Assembly (NCBI GenBank): GCA_031265015.1
Contig: JAISDG010000123.1
Span: 1 to 11,907, forward strand
DNA length: 11,907 nucleotides
Origin: Spirochaetaceae bacterium
GTDB lineage: Bacteria; Spirochaetota; Spirochaetia; Treponematales; Breznakiellaceae
Direction of reading: 5' to 3'
The position numbers and the translations under genes are program-made. Shown here one piece after another: positions 1-6,023 of the stretch. Below the pieces are notes generated by a model. The model was not told where the DNA came from. It saw nothing but the letters and a program-made list of their open reading frames with translations, and ran no database searches. Each line of letters begins with the position of its first letter. The stretch's first letter is position 1.

Positions 1-1
1 C

Positions 2-205
2 GAAGAGCGGTCACAGCGGATCAATGTGGAACGGGCCTATGCCAGGGCGGAGGCGCTGATAAGCGCTGCCGCCCGGCTGCCGGGAAAGCGGCGGCCCGGT
101 ACGCCATCCCGGGCCGTCAAGGAGCGGCGGCTCCGGTCAAAGCGCCGTAAAGCCGAAAAAAAGACCCGCCGCCGGTTTTCCCCGGATGAAGAGTGTTTCA
201 CGTGA
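2..205 (+). CDS. C-terminal part of an RF-1-domain (ArfB-like) release-factor-family protein, 5' truncated
   Basis: The frame is open from the window edge and gives 67 residues before TGA at 203-205. The visible part has the segment RSQRINVERAYARAEALI, then KRRPGTPSRAVKERRLRSKR and a very basic Lys/Arg tail. This pattern (SQ..N...A, K.KPT.PSRA.KERRL, basic tail) is typical of the end of stand-alone RF-1-domain peptidyl-tRNA hydrolases such as ArfB/YaeJ, whose tail enters the empty mRNA channel of stalled ribosomes. The catalytic GGQ motif would lie upstream and is not in the window, so hydrolase activity is inferred. The last codons (Cys-Phe-Thr-stop) are written inside a parS site, so the final residues may be set by the centromere sequence rather than by protein function. 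Confidence 0.72.
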   Translation, partial: EERSQRINVERAYARAEALISAAARLPGKRRPGTPSRAVKERRLRSKRRKAEKKTRRRFSPDEECFT

Positions 206-225
206 AACATGTTTCACGTGAAATA
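194..225. other. parS: Tandem parS centromere sites (ParB binding)
   Basis: Positions 194-209 read TGTTTCACGTGAAACA, a perfect 16-bp match to the classical bacterial parS palindrome. Positions 210-225 read TGTTTCACGTGAAATA, 15 of 16. The two sites abut with no spacer, and 196-223 is also a perfect 28-bp palindrome centred on ACATGT, with further pairing out to 193/226. ParB (Spo0J) CTPases load at such sites and spread as clamps to form the partition complex for chromosome segregation. parA and parB are not in this window. parS sites normally cluster near oriC, so the window is probably in the origin-proximal part of the chromosome (inference). A transcription terminator is unlikely because no T-tract follows on either strand. 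Confidence 0.9.
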
Positions 226-363
226 CCCGGGAATGGCGCCCGGAGCCGCGGGGTAATCTTCCTGGCGGGATATGCCGAAAAGCTACTATAGGTTAAATAA
301 CCGGGTAATTTGAGCATAAAAGAGTAACCACGAAGGCGCGTAAGGCGAAAGCGGAGGGGGTTT

Positions 364-768
364 ATGAAAAAGCTGGTTTTGGCTGTTATTGCCGGATTAT
401 GTACAGCGGCGGTTTTTGCCCAATCCGGCGCCATACTTTTTAAAGTATCATCGTATCAAATCAGCAGGCGGCAAACCGCCTCCCAGTATGTCAGGGCGGA
501 ATTGTTCGTTAATGACGAAACCCAATCCTGGGAAATAGTCCTGCACAGGAAAGACGGTACAGGACCGGAACGGATCAAACTGGAAAGATTCGATGATATC
601 GGGCACAATAACGGCGTTTTCAGAGCCATCACCATTCAGGACAACTCCGGCGCCACCGGCGGCGGTCTTTTTGCCTATATGCCGGTCTTTGAGGGGAGCA
701 AAATCCGGGTGGACCTTTGCGATACCAGAAACGAGAGTGTTAGACGCCGCTTGATTCTGGAATATTAG
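364..768 (+). CDS. Small exported protein of unknown function
   Basis: This gene encodes 134 residues. The start at 364 is supported by a strong Shine-Dalgarno run, GGAGGGGG, at about 353-360. The first 19 residues form a standard Sec signal peptide: MKK, a hydrophobic stretch LVLAVIAGLCTAAV, then a probable signal peptidase I cut after VFA (Ala19/Gln20). No lipobox cysteine is placed for lipidation. The mature part of about 115 residues is polar, with alternating hydrophobic residues that suggest beta strands, and it has one Cys near the C terminus. I do not recognise a family. The gene is isolated: parS lies upstream and a convergent gene begins 3 bp after its stop. No convincing promoter hexamers are visible in 226-350. 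The protein is probably periplasmic. Confidence 0.7.
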   Translation: MKKLVLAVIAGLCTAAVFAQSGAILFKVSSYQISRRQTASQYVRAELFVNDETQSWEIVLHRKDGTGPERIKLERFDDIGHNNGVFRAITIQDNSGATGGGLFAYMPVFEGSKIRVDLCDTRNESVRRRLILEY

Positions 769-771
769 CTT

Positions 772-1548
772 TCAATTGCCATAAACCAGGACAGCCTCTT
801 TATTGCTTGCATCGGTGGTGTACAGTTCAAGCTTACCCTGGTTGAGTTTCCAGCTTTTAACTTTGCCGAGATACTGGAAATATTCCTGTTCCCGAAGCCG
901 CTCCGGATCATAAATGGAGGCCATCAAAGTAGCGATCGATGGGGCGATGGTAAGGGCGTTATTTTCCCCCGCCTGGTAGGTTGAAATATACCGGTTAGGG
1001 GCGGCTTTCCCGCTGAGCCGGTCGGCATCCACCTTTAGCGTAAACAGGTCCCCCATACCATCGGCGGTTAGTTTATTTCTGTCAAGGGTCACGGTTTTGT
1101 CTGAACGGCGCACTTCCAAAAGCTTCCAGTCTTTTCCGCTGATGCTGCCAAGATAGCTTGCTCCGGAAGAAGCGGCGGGCTGACCGGTTCCGCCTGACGC
1201 CGCGGCGGCCTGGGAACCGGCGCCTTGAGAAACGGCGGCCTGGGAACCGGCGCCCTGAGAGGCGGCAGCTTGGGAGCCGGCGCTTTGAGAGCCGCTTTGG
1301 GCGCCGGAAGCGGGCCGGTTCCGGGAATTTGACTGGGCGGCGCGCCGTTCCTGCTCGGCCCGTTCACGCTCGGCTCTGGCGTTTCTTTCCGCCTGTTCTT
1401 GGGCGATACGCTGTTGTTGGCCGGAGTTTGCTGTTTCCTCCAGATACATGCTTTCGCAATCATCAACACTGGTCAGCAGCAAGCCGCAGATGATCAAAAT
1501 ACCGGCGGCGCAGATTTTTCCGGTTATCCTGTTTTTATAAGCGGTCAT
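772..1548 (-). CDS. META/HslJ-domain exported or membrane-anchored protein
   Basis: This gene encodes 258 residues. ATG at 1548 is preceded by AAGGAGG (minus strand, about 1553-1559). Residues 10-27 are a hydrophobic helix (signal peptide or anchor). Cys31 lies in VDDC, which is not a lipobox. Residues 42-75 are a charged Q/E/R/A stretch likely to form a helix or coiled coil. Residues 80-130 are a low-complexity Ser/Gln/Ala/Gly linker containing three 10-residue repeats. Residues 138-258 match the META (DUF306/HslJ) pattern: GKDWKLLEV at the start, IATLMASIYDPERLREQEYFQYL in place of the usual T.MAC.....E..F motif, and the closing strand KLELYT. The Cys common in that motif is Ser here. Biochemical roles of META domains are poorly known; E. 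coli HslJ is linked to heat shock and novobiocin tolerance. The start lies 21 bp downstream of the cytidylyltransferase stop, so it may be the last gene of that operon. Confidence 0.75.
   Translation of the reverse strand: MTAYKNRITGKICAAGILIICGLLLTSVDDCESMYLEETANSGQQQRIAQEQAERNARAERERAEQERRAAQSNSRNRPASGAQSGSQSAGSQAAASQGAGSQAAVSQGAGSQAAAASGGTGQPAASSGASYLGSISGKDWKLLEVRRSDKTVTLDRNKLTADGMGDLFTLKVDADRLSGKAAPNRYISTYQAGENNALTIAPSIATLMASIYDPERLREQEYFQYLGKVKSWKLNQGKLELYTTDASNKEAVLVYGN
1201..1290 (-). repeat. Three tandem 30-bp units inside the META protein gene
   Basis: Units at 1201-1230, 1231-1260 and 1261-1290 share the core CGGC-CTGGGA-CCGGCGCC-TGAGA. The first two are nearly identical and the third has diverged at several third-codon positions. 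Each unit encodes ten residues of the GSQAA-SQGA type in the linker between the N-terminal helix and the META domain. Unit length is a multiple of three, so gain or loss of a copy would keep the frame. Confidence 0.85.
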
Positions 1549-1569
1549 AAACCCTCCTTAACATACCTA

Positions 1570-2487
1570 TCATACTATATAGGTGTGATCAAGTTTTTTC
1601 AAATCACTAAAAGTGTCTATTTCTATTATATCATCAAAAGAGCATTCCCGCACCTCTATGGCATACTCTTTTATAAAGTATTCCAGGGCGACCTGATCCC
1701 AGTAACGCTCTTTGCCGCCGGGCATTTCATATACCGTCTTGATATGCTCCGCCATTTTGGCGCCGTCTTTTTCGTTCCAGTAGGATATTCCGAACATGTG
1801 GTGGCAGTTTTTGCCCCCGACTTTTAGCTTGGTGATAACGCCGTTTTTGGTTTCAAAACACCAGTCATCGGTTATATCCGCGGGAACCCCCAGATAATTG
1901 CTGGTATATTGATATTTTGCGATCAGGGCGGGATTTTTTAACAGCAAGTCCGATTCCAGCACATAGGCGTTTTTAAGCAGATACCGTACGCACATGGTGG
2001 AGGAAATGTTATTTGATTCATTGTAAAAGGGATTTTCCAGGAATTTGATGGCCGGATATTTGTACAACAGCTGATCAAACTGTTCCCCCAGATAGCCCCG
2101 GACAATGACGATCTCTTCTATTCCGGCGGCGATAACCGCATCCAGCAGGGTGTCGATGATCCGGACACCCTTAACCCGGACCAGGGGTTTGGGGGTATTC
2201 AGACTGATGGGGACCAGCCGGGAACCGAAACCGGCGGCAAGGAACACCGCCCGCTTTACCTGGTACGGTTCCAGGGCTTCTATGCCCTTGGGAGTAATAT
2301 GATGATTTTCAACATAACCCGTTTCGTGCAGCTGGGTAAGGGTTTTATTGATTGTTCCAACTGAAAGTCCCGTTTGTTTTGCCATCCGCCGCTGGGTAAG
2401 TTCTTCTTTCCGGGCCGGTTCCAGCCTGGTGATTGATTCCAGCAGGGTAAGAACTTCAAATTGGGGCCGGGAGAGCGCCATAAACAT
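1570..2487 (-). CDS. HTH-cytidylyltransferase fusion (LicC/PntC class)
   Basis: This gene encodes 305 residues. Residues 5-72 form a winged helix-turn-helix of MarR-like character (recognition region RRMAKQTGLSVGTINKTL, then a wing ending ITPKGIEAL). Residues 79-305 are a nucleotidyltransferase: LAAGFGSRL (83-91) and TPKPL (98-102) form the nucleotide-binding signature, NNISS (159-163) is typical of LicC-like enzymes, and Asp180 (ESDLLL) and Asp291 (EIDTFSDL) are the likely metal ligands. The class moves CMP from CTP to phosphocholine (LicC) or 2-aminoethylphosphonate (PntC); the sequence alone does not decide between them. Two in-frame ATGs exist (2487, 2481); the first has AGGA 5 nt upstream and is preferred. 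The gene follows a phosphonate-type ABC importer by 53 bp and no choline kinase is nearby, which favours AEP. The HTH may make it a regulator as well as an enzyme. Confidence 0.85.
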   Translation of the reverse strand: MFMALSRPQFEVLTLLESITRLEPARKEELTQRRMAKQTGLSVGTINKTLTQLHETGYVENHHITPKGIEALEPYQVKRAVFLAAGFGSRLVPISLNTPKPLVRVKGVRIIDTLLDAVIAAGIEEIVIVRGYLGEQFDQLLYKYPAIKFLENPFYNESNNISSTMCVRYLLKNAYVLESDLLLKNPALIAKYQYTSNYLGVPADITDDWCFETKNGVITKLKVGGKNCHHMFGISYWNEKDGAKMAEHIKTVYEMPGGKERYWDQVALEYFIKEYAIEVRECSFDDIIEIDTFSDLKKLDHTYIV

Positions 2488-2540
2488 GTGTATCCTATTT
2501 GAGTTATAGTACGGGACCCTGGGGCCGCGCCGGAATAAGG

Positions 2541-4100
2541 TTATTCACCGGAAAACCTCTTAATCATATATACTATCAGTTTTACGGTTAAATTGCACCC
2601 CAGAATCAGGATAGAAACAAAAGCGGCCCCTTCCAGGAAGAGCTGGGCTTCGAACTGGTTTATCATCAGGGATACGGGTTTGTTTCGTACCGTGCTCAGA
2701 AAAGAAACCGCCGAAATAGTCATCATGGAATTGACAAAAAAGTAGGAGGCCATTTCCAGGATCGTCAGTTTGGTTTGGGGAACAAGGACATCCCGGATAA
2801 TAAAAAACCCTTTGACCCCCAGGGTTAAGCCCACGTCTTCCAGGTTTGGATTAATTTTACCCAGGGAATTGTAGGCCATCAGGTAAGGGGAGGCCATAAA
2901 GTGAATAATATTAGCTAAAACTAACATTGCTATGGTCCCGTAAATGAACGATCCCTTAAAAAAAAGGACGTAGGAAAGGCCCAGCACCAGCCCGGGCACC
3001 GCCAGGGATGTTATGGACACAAGATGGAGCAGTTTGGAAGATTTTCCCGGAATCCGGGCGGTAATATAAGCGGTTATGTAAGACAGGGCTGTCCCCAGAA
3101 TCGATACCCCCAGGGCGATACTTACCGAGTTGACAAGGTATCGTCCTGCCCCCAGGTTCATGGTTCGCAGGATGTTGGCAAAAGAAAAAGACATATCCGT
3201 GGGGTACTTGTTGATAAAACTTAGGACCACAAACACTGCCAGGGGAAGGGCAATAACGGTACAGATAACAATACAATACCCCATGGCTGCCCAGTCCCTC
3301 AGGCGGTTGTCTTGTTTGATCCGCTCCTGGATAGTAAAACTCTGGTTTCCCCGATCCTTGTTAAACAGATCGAACAGAAACGCCGCCAGGGCGGGAATCA
3401 GCAGGAATGAACCGATAACGCTGCCCCGGCTGAAGTTGAGCAGGCCGATTACTTCCTGGTACATCAACACCGGCAGGGTGGTGTATCTGCCCCCTATCAT
3501 TAAGGGTACGCCGTAATCGGTAAAGATCAGGGTAAAGGTGGCAAAAATCACGGATATCAGGGGCTTCCGCAGATAGGAAAAGGTGATGGACAGAAACTGT
3601 CTGGTTTTGGGAATGCCCAGAACGGTAGCGGCTTCGTAGGGGGAGCCGTCTTCGTATATCAGAATATCCGCCAGCATAAGAAAGGCCACGGGAAAAGCGT
3701 AGAGTACCGAACCCGCGACAATGCCCCAAAAGCCGTAAATCGCCTGATGGAGACTAAAGAAGCGGGTAAGCAGGCCGTTGGATCCCAAAAGGATCACCAG
3801 CCCCATACCATGGGAGATTGAAGGAATCAGCATGGGCGCCGTAACCAGGATGGAAAAAATATTCCGGCAGCGCATCCGCGACCTGGTTACCGCCAGGGCA
3901 AAAAACCAGGCGGCGATGATGGAAATAACGGTTCCTGTTCCGGCGGCAATAATGGAATGAACCAGGGCTTCCCCGAATTGCGGGGAGGCGACCACCGCGC
4001 CGATGTCCGTACCGGTCATGCTGATAAGCATTCTTCCCAGCGGGAAGAGCAGGGTAAAGGCCAGAAAGGCCCCTAGGAACAGCTTAACCGGCGTACTCAT
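2541..4100 (-). CDS. Fused two-domain ABC permease, 2-aminoethylphosphonate/ferric-type family
   Basis: This gene encodes 519 residues, about twice a single permease, with roughly 12 hydrophobic helices and a polar junction near residues 246-270. Each half carries a cytoplasmic EAA coupling loop: YEAATVLGIPKTRQFLSITF starting near 155, and EDVGLTLGVKGFFIIRDVLV starting at 421. It is therefore a pseudo-dimer of two MetI-like domains that would form the whole membrane channel. The segment MTISAVSFLST (460-470) resembles the conserved tail of AEP permeases (PhnU/PhnV, and the fused PhnU2 type); FbpB-type iron permeases have the same architecture. The ATG overlaps the stop of the ATPase gene by 4 bp (ATGA at 4097-4100, minus strand), a sign of translational coupling, and there is no strong separate Shine-Dalgarno. 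Substrate assignment is inference; the transporter assignment is firm. Confidence 0.87.
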   Translation of the reverse strand: MSTPVKLFLGAFLAFTLLFPLGRMLISMTGTDIGAVVASPQFGEALVHSIIAAGTGTVISIIAAWFFALAVTRSRMRCRNIFSILVTAPMLIPSISHGMGLVILLGSNGLLTRFFSLHQAIYGFWGIVAGSVLYAFPVAFLMLADILIYEDGSPYEAATVLGIPKTRQFLSITFSYLRKPLISVIFATFTLIFTDYGVPLMIGGRYTTLPVLMYQEVIGLLNFSRGSVIGSFLLIPALAAFLFDLFNKDRGNQSFTIQERIKQDNRLRDWAAMGYCIVICTVIALPLAVFVVLSFINKYPTDMSFSFANILRTMNLGAGRYLVNSVSIALGVSILGTALSYITAYITARIPGKSSKLLHLVSITSLAVPGLVLGLSYVLFFKGSFIYGTIAMLVLANIIHFMASPYLMAYNSLGKINPNLEDVGLTLGVKGFFIIRDVLVPQTKLTILEMASYFFVNSMMTISAVSFLSTVRNKPVSLMINQFEAQLFLEGAAFVSILILGCNLTVKLIVYMIKRFSGE

Positions 4101-4873
4101 CCGTAAACCGGCCCGGTGGCGGCGATATATTTTGCCAGGGAGTTGACTTTGCGCTGCAGGTTGGCAATTACAAAATCCCGGACAAACTCATCGGCGGGAT
4201 TGTGGATAAGGTTTTCCGGGGTATCAATTTGATGAATTACTCCGTGGTCCATCACCATGATCCGATCCGAAAGGCTAAAGGCCTCTTCCTGGTCATGGGT
4301 GATATAGATCATGGTGGAATGAAACTTTTTTTGGATATCCTTAATTTCGTCCCGAAGCAGAAGCCGGGTGGCCGCGTCCAGGGCGGACATAGGCTCGTCA
4401 AAGAGGATAATTTCCGGGTTCATCGCCAGGGTCCGGGCTATGGCGACCCGCTGCTGCTGGCCCCCGGAAAGTTTCCAGGGTTTTTTCCGGATATGTTCCG
4501 TTAAGCCCACCTGCTCGATAATGCTTTCCGCCCTGGACCGGGAAACGCCCTTAAGTTCTTTATTGAACTTAAGGGCATATTCCACATTACCCAGGACCGT
4601 CATATTCTGGAACAGGGCATAGTTTTGAAAAACAATACCCATATGCCGCTTGGAAGCGGGAAGCCCCGTAATGTTTTGGCCGTCCTTAATTATCCTTCCC
4701 CCGGAGGGGATCAGCAGGCCGATAAGGATCCGGAGGATGGTGGTCTTGCCGCAGCCCGAAGGTCCCAGGATAGAAAGAAATTCCCCGTCCTTAACGGAAA
4801 AGCTGATTTTATGCAGGACCTCCTGGTTGTTAAAGATATGTACCAGATCCTGTACTTCAAGCTTGTCGGCCAT
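4097..4873 (-). CDS. ABC transporter ATP-binding protein of the phosphonate-type importer
   Basis: This gene encodes 258 residues with all nucleotide-binding motifs intact: Walker A GPSGCGKTT (37-45), Q-loop Gln83 in FQNY, signature LSGGQ (135-139), Walker B IILFDE (155-160), D-loop SALD (163-166) and switch His193 (ITHDQEEA). The pattern is that of the CUT/spermidine-iron-AEP importer ATPases. At 258 residues it lacks room for the C-terminal TOBE regulatory domain found in many 340-370-residue relatives, so substrate or enzyme-IIA type control through that domain is unlikely. ATG at 4873 has AAGGAG 6 nt upstream. It lies second in the operon, 65 bp after the binding-protein gene, and overlaps the permease start by 4 bp. 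It should act as a homodimer on the cytoplasmic face of the fused permease. Confidence 0.93.
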   Translation of the reverse strand: MADKLEVQDLVHIFNNQEVLHKISFSVKDGEFLSILGPSGCGKTTILRILIGLLIPSGGRIIKDGQNITGLPASKRHMGIVFQNYALFQNMTVLGNVEYALKFNKELKGVSRSRAESIIEQVGLTEHIRKKPWKLSGGQQQRVAIARTLAMNPEIILFDEPMSALDAATRLLLRDEIKDIQKKFHSTMIYITHDQEEAFSLSDRIMVMDHGVIHQIDTPENLIHNPADEFVRDFVIANLQRKVNSLAKYIAATGPVYG

Positions 4874-4904
4874 ATCTGCTCCTTAGGGTACATCATACCA
4901 GAGG

Positions 4905-4933
4905 TTTTCCAAAACCGCCAGGTTTTTGGAAAA
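4905..4933 (-). other. Intercistronic stem-loop between binding protein and ATPase
   Basis: Arms TTTTCCAAAACC (4905-4916) and GGTTTTTGGAAAA (4921-4933) pair over 12 bp with a single bulged base and a 4-nt loop. In the direction of transcription the hairpin starts a few bases after the stop codon of the binding-protein gene and is not followed by a T-tract. This is the usual place for a 3'-end-protecting structure that raises the level of binding-protein mRNA relative to the membrane components; partial attenuation is the alternative. Confidence 0.6.
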
Positions 4934-4938
4934 AATCG

Positions 4939-5955
4939 CTAGTACTTCCACCGTTCCAGCAGTTTTGCCTTTCGCTCCTGATCATATACCCCGGTCATGT
5001 CCGCATAGGCAATGTTCCGGGGATAATTGGGGATATTGTTGGGCTGATCCTTAAAAATCGGCTCCGGACAATAGAGTTCCTTGTCTTCCCGGACCAGAGT
5101 CGTCATGCAGAATTCGAAGACTTCCTTAACGCCGGGTTTGGTTTCTTTTCCCTGGATGATCGCCATACCGGTAGTAATGCTGGGCGCTCCCTCCCGGAAA
5201 AAGATCATCTCCAGGGGAACCCCCCGGCTGTTGATTGCCTGGGTGGCGGTTAAGGTCATGCCCAGGCCTATGGCAGCTTCGCCCTGGATCAGGGCGTTTA
5301 CCGGCCCGGAACCGGAGGTGGTAAACTGGAGTATGTTTTCCGCCAGTTTATCAAAGTAATCAAAGGCTTCATCTTCGCCCCAGGCGTTTATCAGGCTGAC
5401 CAGGAACATATACCCGGTGCCGGAACTTTTGGGATTGGGCATGGAAATAAGTCCCTTATAGGCGGGGTTAAGCAGATCCTGGTAGGATGCGGGAACCGGC
5501 AGACCCAGTTCGTTCAGTTTGTCTTTGTTGTAGACAATGGCCCCGGAGGATTTATCCCAGGGGAGAAATTTTCCGGACGCGGGGACCAGTTCGGGCAGAA
5601 AGGGGGACAGGTCGAAGGACGAAAGGCCGGCAAACACATCCTGCAGGTTTTCCATATAACCCGTTTCCAGGTTAAGGATAATATCCGCTTCGGTAGAAGT
5701 TCCTTCGGCTTTGATCTTGGCCGCGTGGTTTCCTGTGGAAAGCACTTCCATGACGATGTCGTAACTAGGGAATTGGGCCTTAAGCAGGTCCTGCATGTGT
5801 TCGGTACGGAAATCTTCGGTACTGGTATAGATGATAACCCGGTTGCCATCGCCGGAACCGCCGCAGGAGGCCAGTGCCAGGACCATCAGTACTCCCAGGA
5901 TAAAGATATGGAAGCCCGGGCGCTTTCCTGTACAAGTTGATTTGTTTTGAACCAT
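4939..5955 (-). CDS. Solute-binding lipoprotein of the phosphonate-type ABC importer
   Basis: This gene encodes 338 residues. Start chosen at ATG 5955, which has GAGG 7 nt upstream (5963-5966). An in-frame ATG at 5976 has no Shine-Dalgarno and would sit about 2 nt from the predicted transcription start. The N terminus is a lipoprotein signal ending LALASC (Cys31), so the mature protein is lipid-anchored at the cell surface or periplasm. The body is a type II periplasmic binding fold of the ferric/AEP/putrescine class: VIIYTSTED (40-48), SGAIVYNKDKLNELGLPVP (137-155), NPKSSGTGYMFL (174-185). The Tyr-Tyr pair used for Fe(III) by FbpA/AfuA-type proteins is not seen, while Ser/Thr/Gly-rich loops (SSGTGY, TTSGSGP) suit a phosphonate or phosphate ester. 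It is first in the operon. Ligand is inferred, family is firm. Confidence 0.88.
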   Translation of the reverse strand: MVQNKSTCTGKRPGFHIFILGVLMVLALASCGGSGDGNRVIIYTSTEDFRTEHMQDLLKAQFPSYDIVMEVLSTGNHAAKIKAEGTSTEADIILNLETGYMENLQDVFAGLSSFDLSPFLPELVPASGKFLPWDKSSGAIVYNKDKLNELGLPVPASYQDLLNPAYKGLISMPNPKSSGTGYMFLVSLINAWGEDEAFDYFDKLAENILQFTTSGSGPVNALIQGEAAIGLGMTLTATQAINSRGVPLEMIFFREGAPSITTGMAIIQGKETKPGVKEVFEFCMTTLVREDKELYCPEPIFKDQPNNIPNYPRNIAYADMTGVYDQERKAKLLERWKY

Positions 5956-5968
5956 GATAATACCTCGT

Positions 5969-6007
5969 TTGTTCATTTTAATAGATCGTATACTTTAAAA
6001 TGAACAA
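5969..6007. promoter_or_regulatory. Inverted-repeat operator candidate over the importer promoter
   Basis: Arms TTGTTCATTTTAA (5969-5981) and TTAAAATGAACAA (5995-6007) are perfect 13-bp inverted copies separated by 13 bp. One arm fills the gap between the -35 and -10 hexamers and the other covers the predicted start of transcription, so the -10 lies between them. Transcription would begin inside the second arm, so an RNA hairpin cannot form and a protein-binding site is the better reading. A repressor, possibly the HTH-cytidylyltransferase encoded in the same operon, is the natural candidate. Confidence 0.7.
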
Positions 6008-6013
6008 TGTCAA
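5985..6013 (-). promoter_or_regulatory. Sigma-70-type promoter of the importer/cytidylyltransferase operon
   Basis: On the minus strand a perfect -35 TTGACA (6008-6013) is followed after exactly 17 bp by TACGAT (5985-5990, 4 of 6 to the -10 consensus). The transcription start should fall near 5978, giving a leader of about 23 nt before the ATG at 5955. The -35 sits only 10 bp past the stop of the upstream zinc-module gene. Confidence 0.75.
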
Positions 6014-6023
6014 GTATTTTTGC

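Noticed and set aside
193..226. The palindrome at the end of the RF-1-domain gene as an intrinsic terminator
   Set aside because: No T-tract follows on either strand and the sequence matches parS at 16/16 and 15/16, which explains the symmetry better.
291..302. Small palindrome GGTTAAATAACC as an operator
   Set aside because: The arms are only 5 bp, there is no convincing promoter around it, and the match is expected by chance at this length.
1201..1290. CRISPR-like array
   Set aside because: The 30-bp units are contiguous with no spacers, stay in frame with a coding sequence and encode a low-complexity linker.
4939..5955. Ferric-iron specificity for the ABC importer
   Set aside because: The family includes iron-binding proteins, but the paired tyrosines used for Fe(III) are not visible and the operon includes a cytidylyltransferase. 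Iron is not excluded but is less likely.
5956..5976. Upstream ATG (5976) as start of the binding lipoprotein
   Set aside because: It has no Shine-Dalgarno and lies about 2 nt from the predicted transcription start inside the inverted repeat, while ATG 5955 has a well-placed GAGG.
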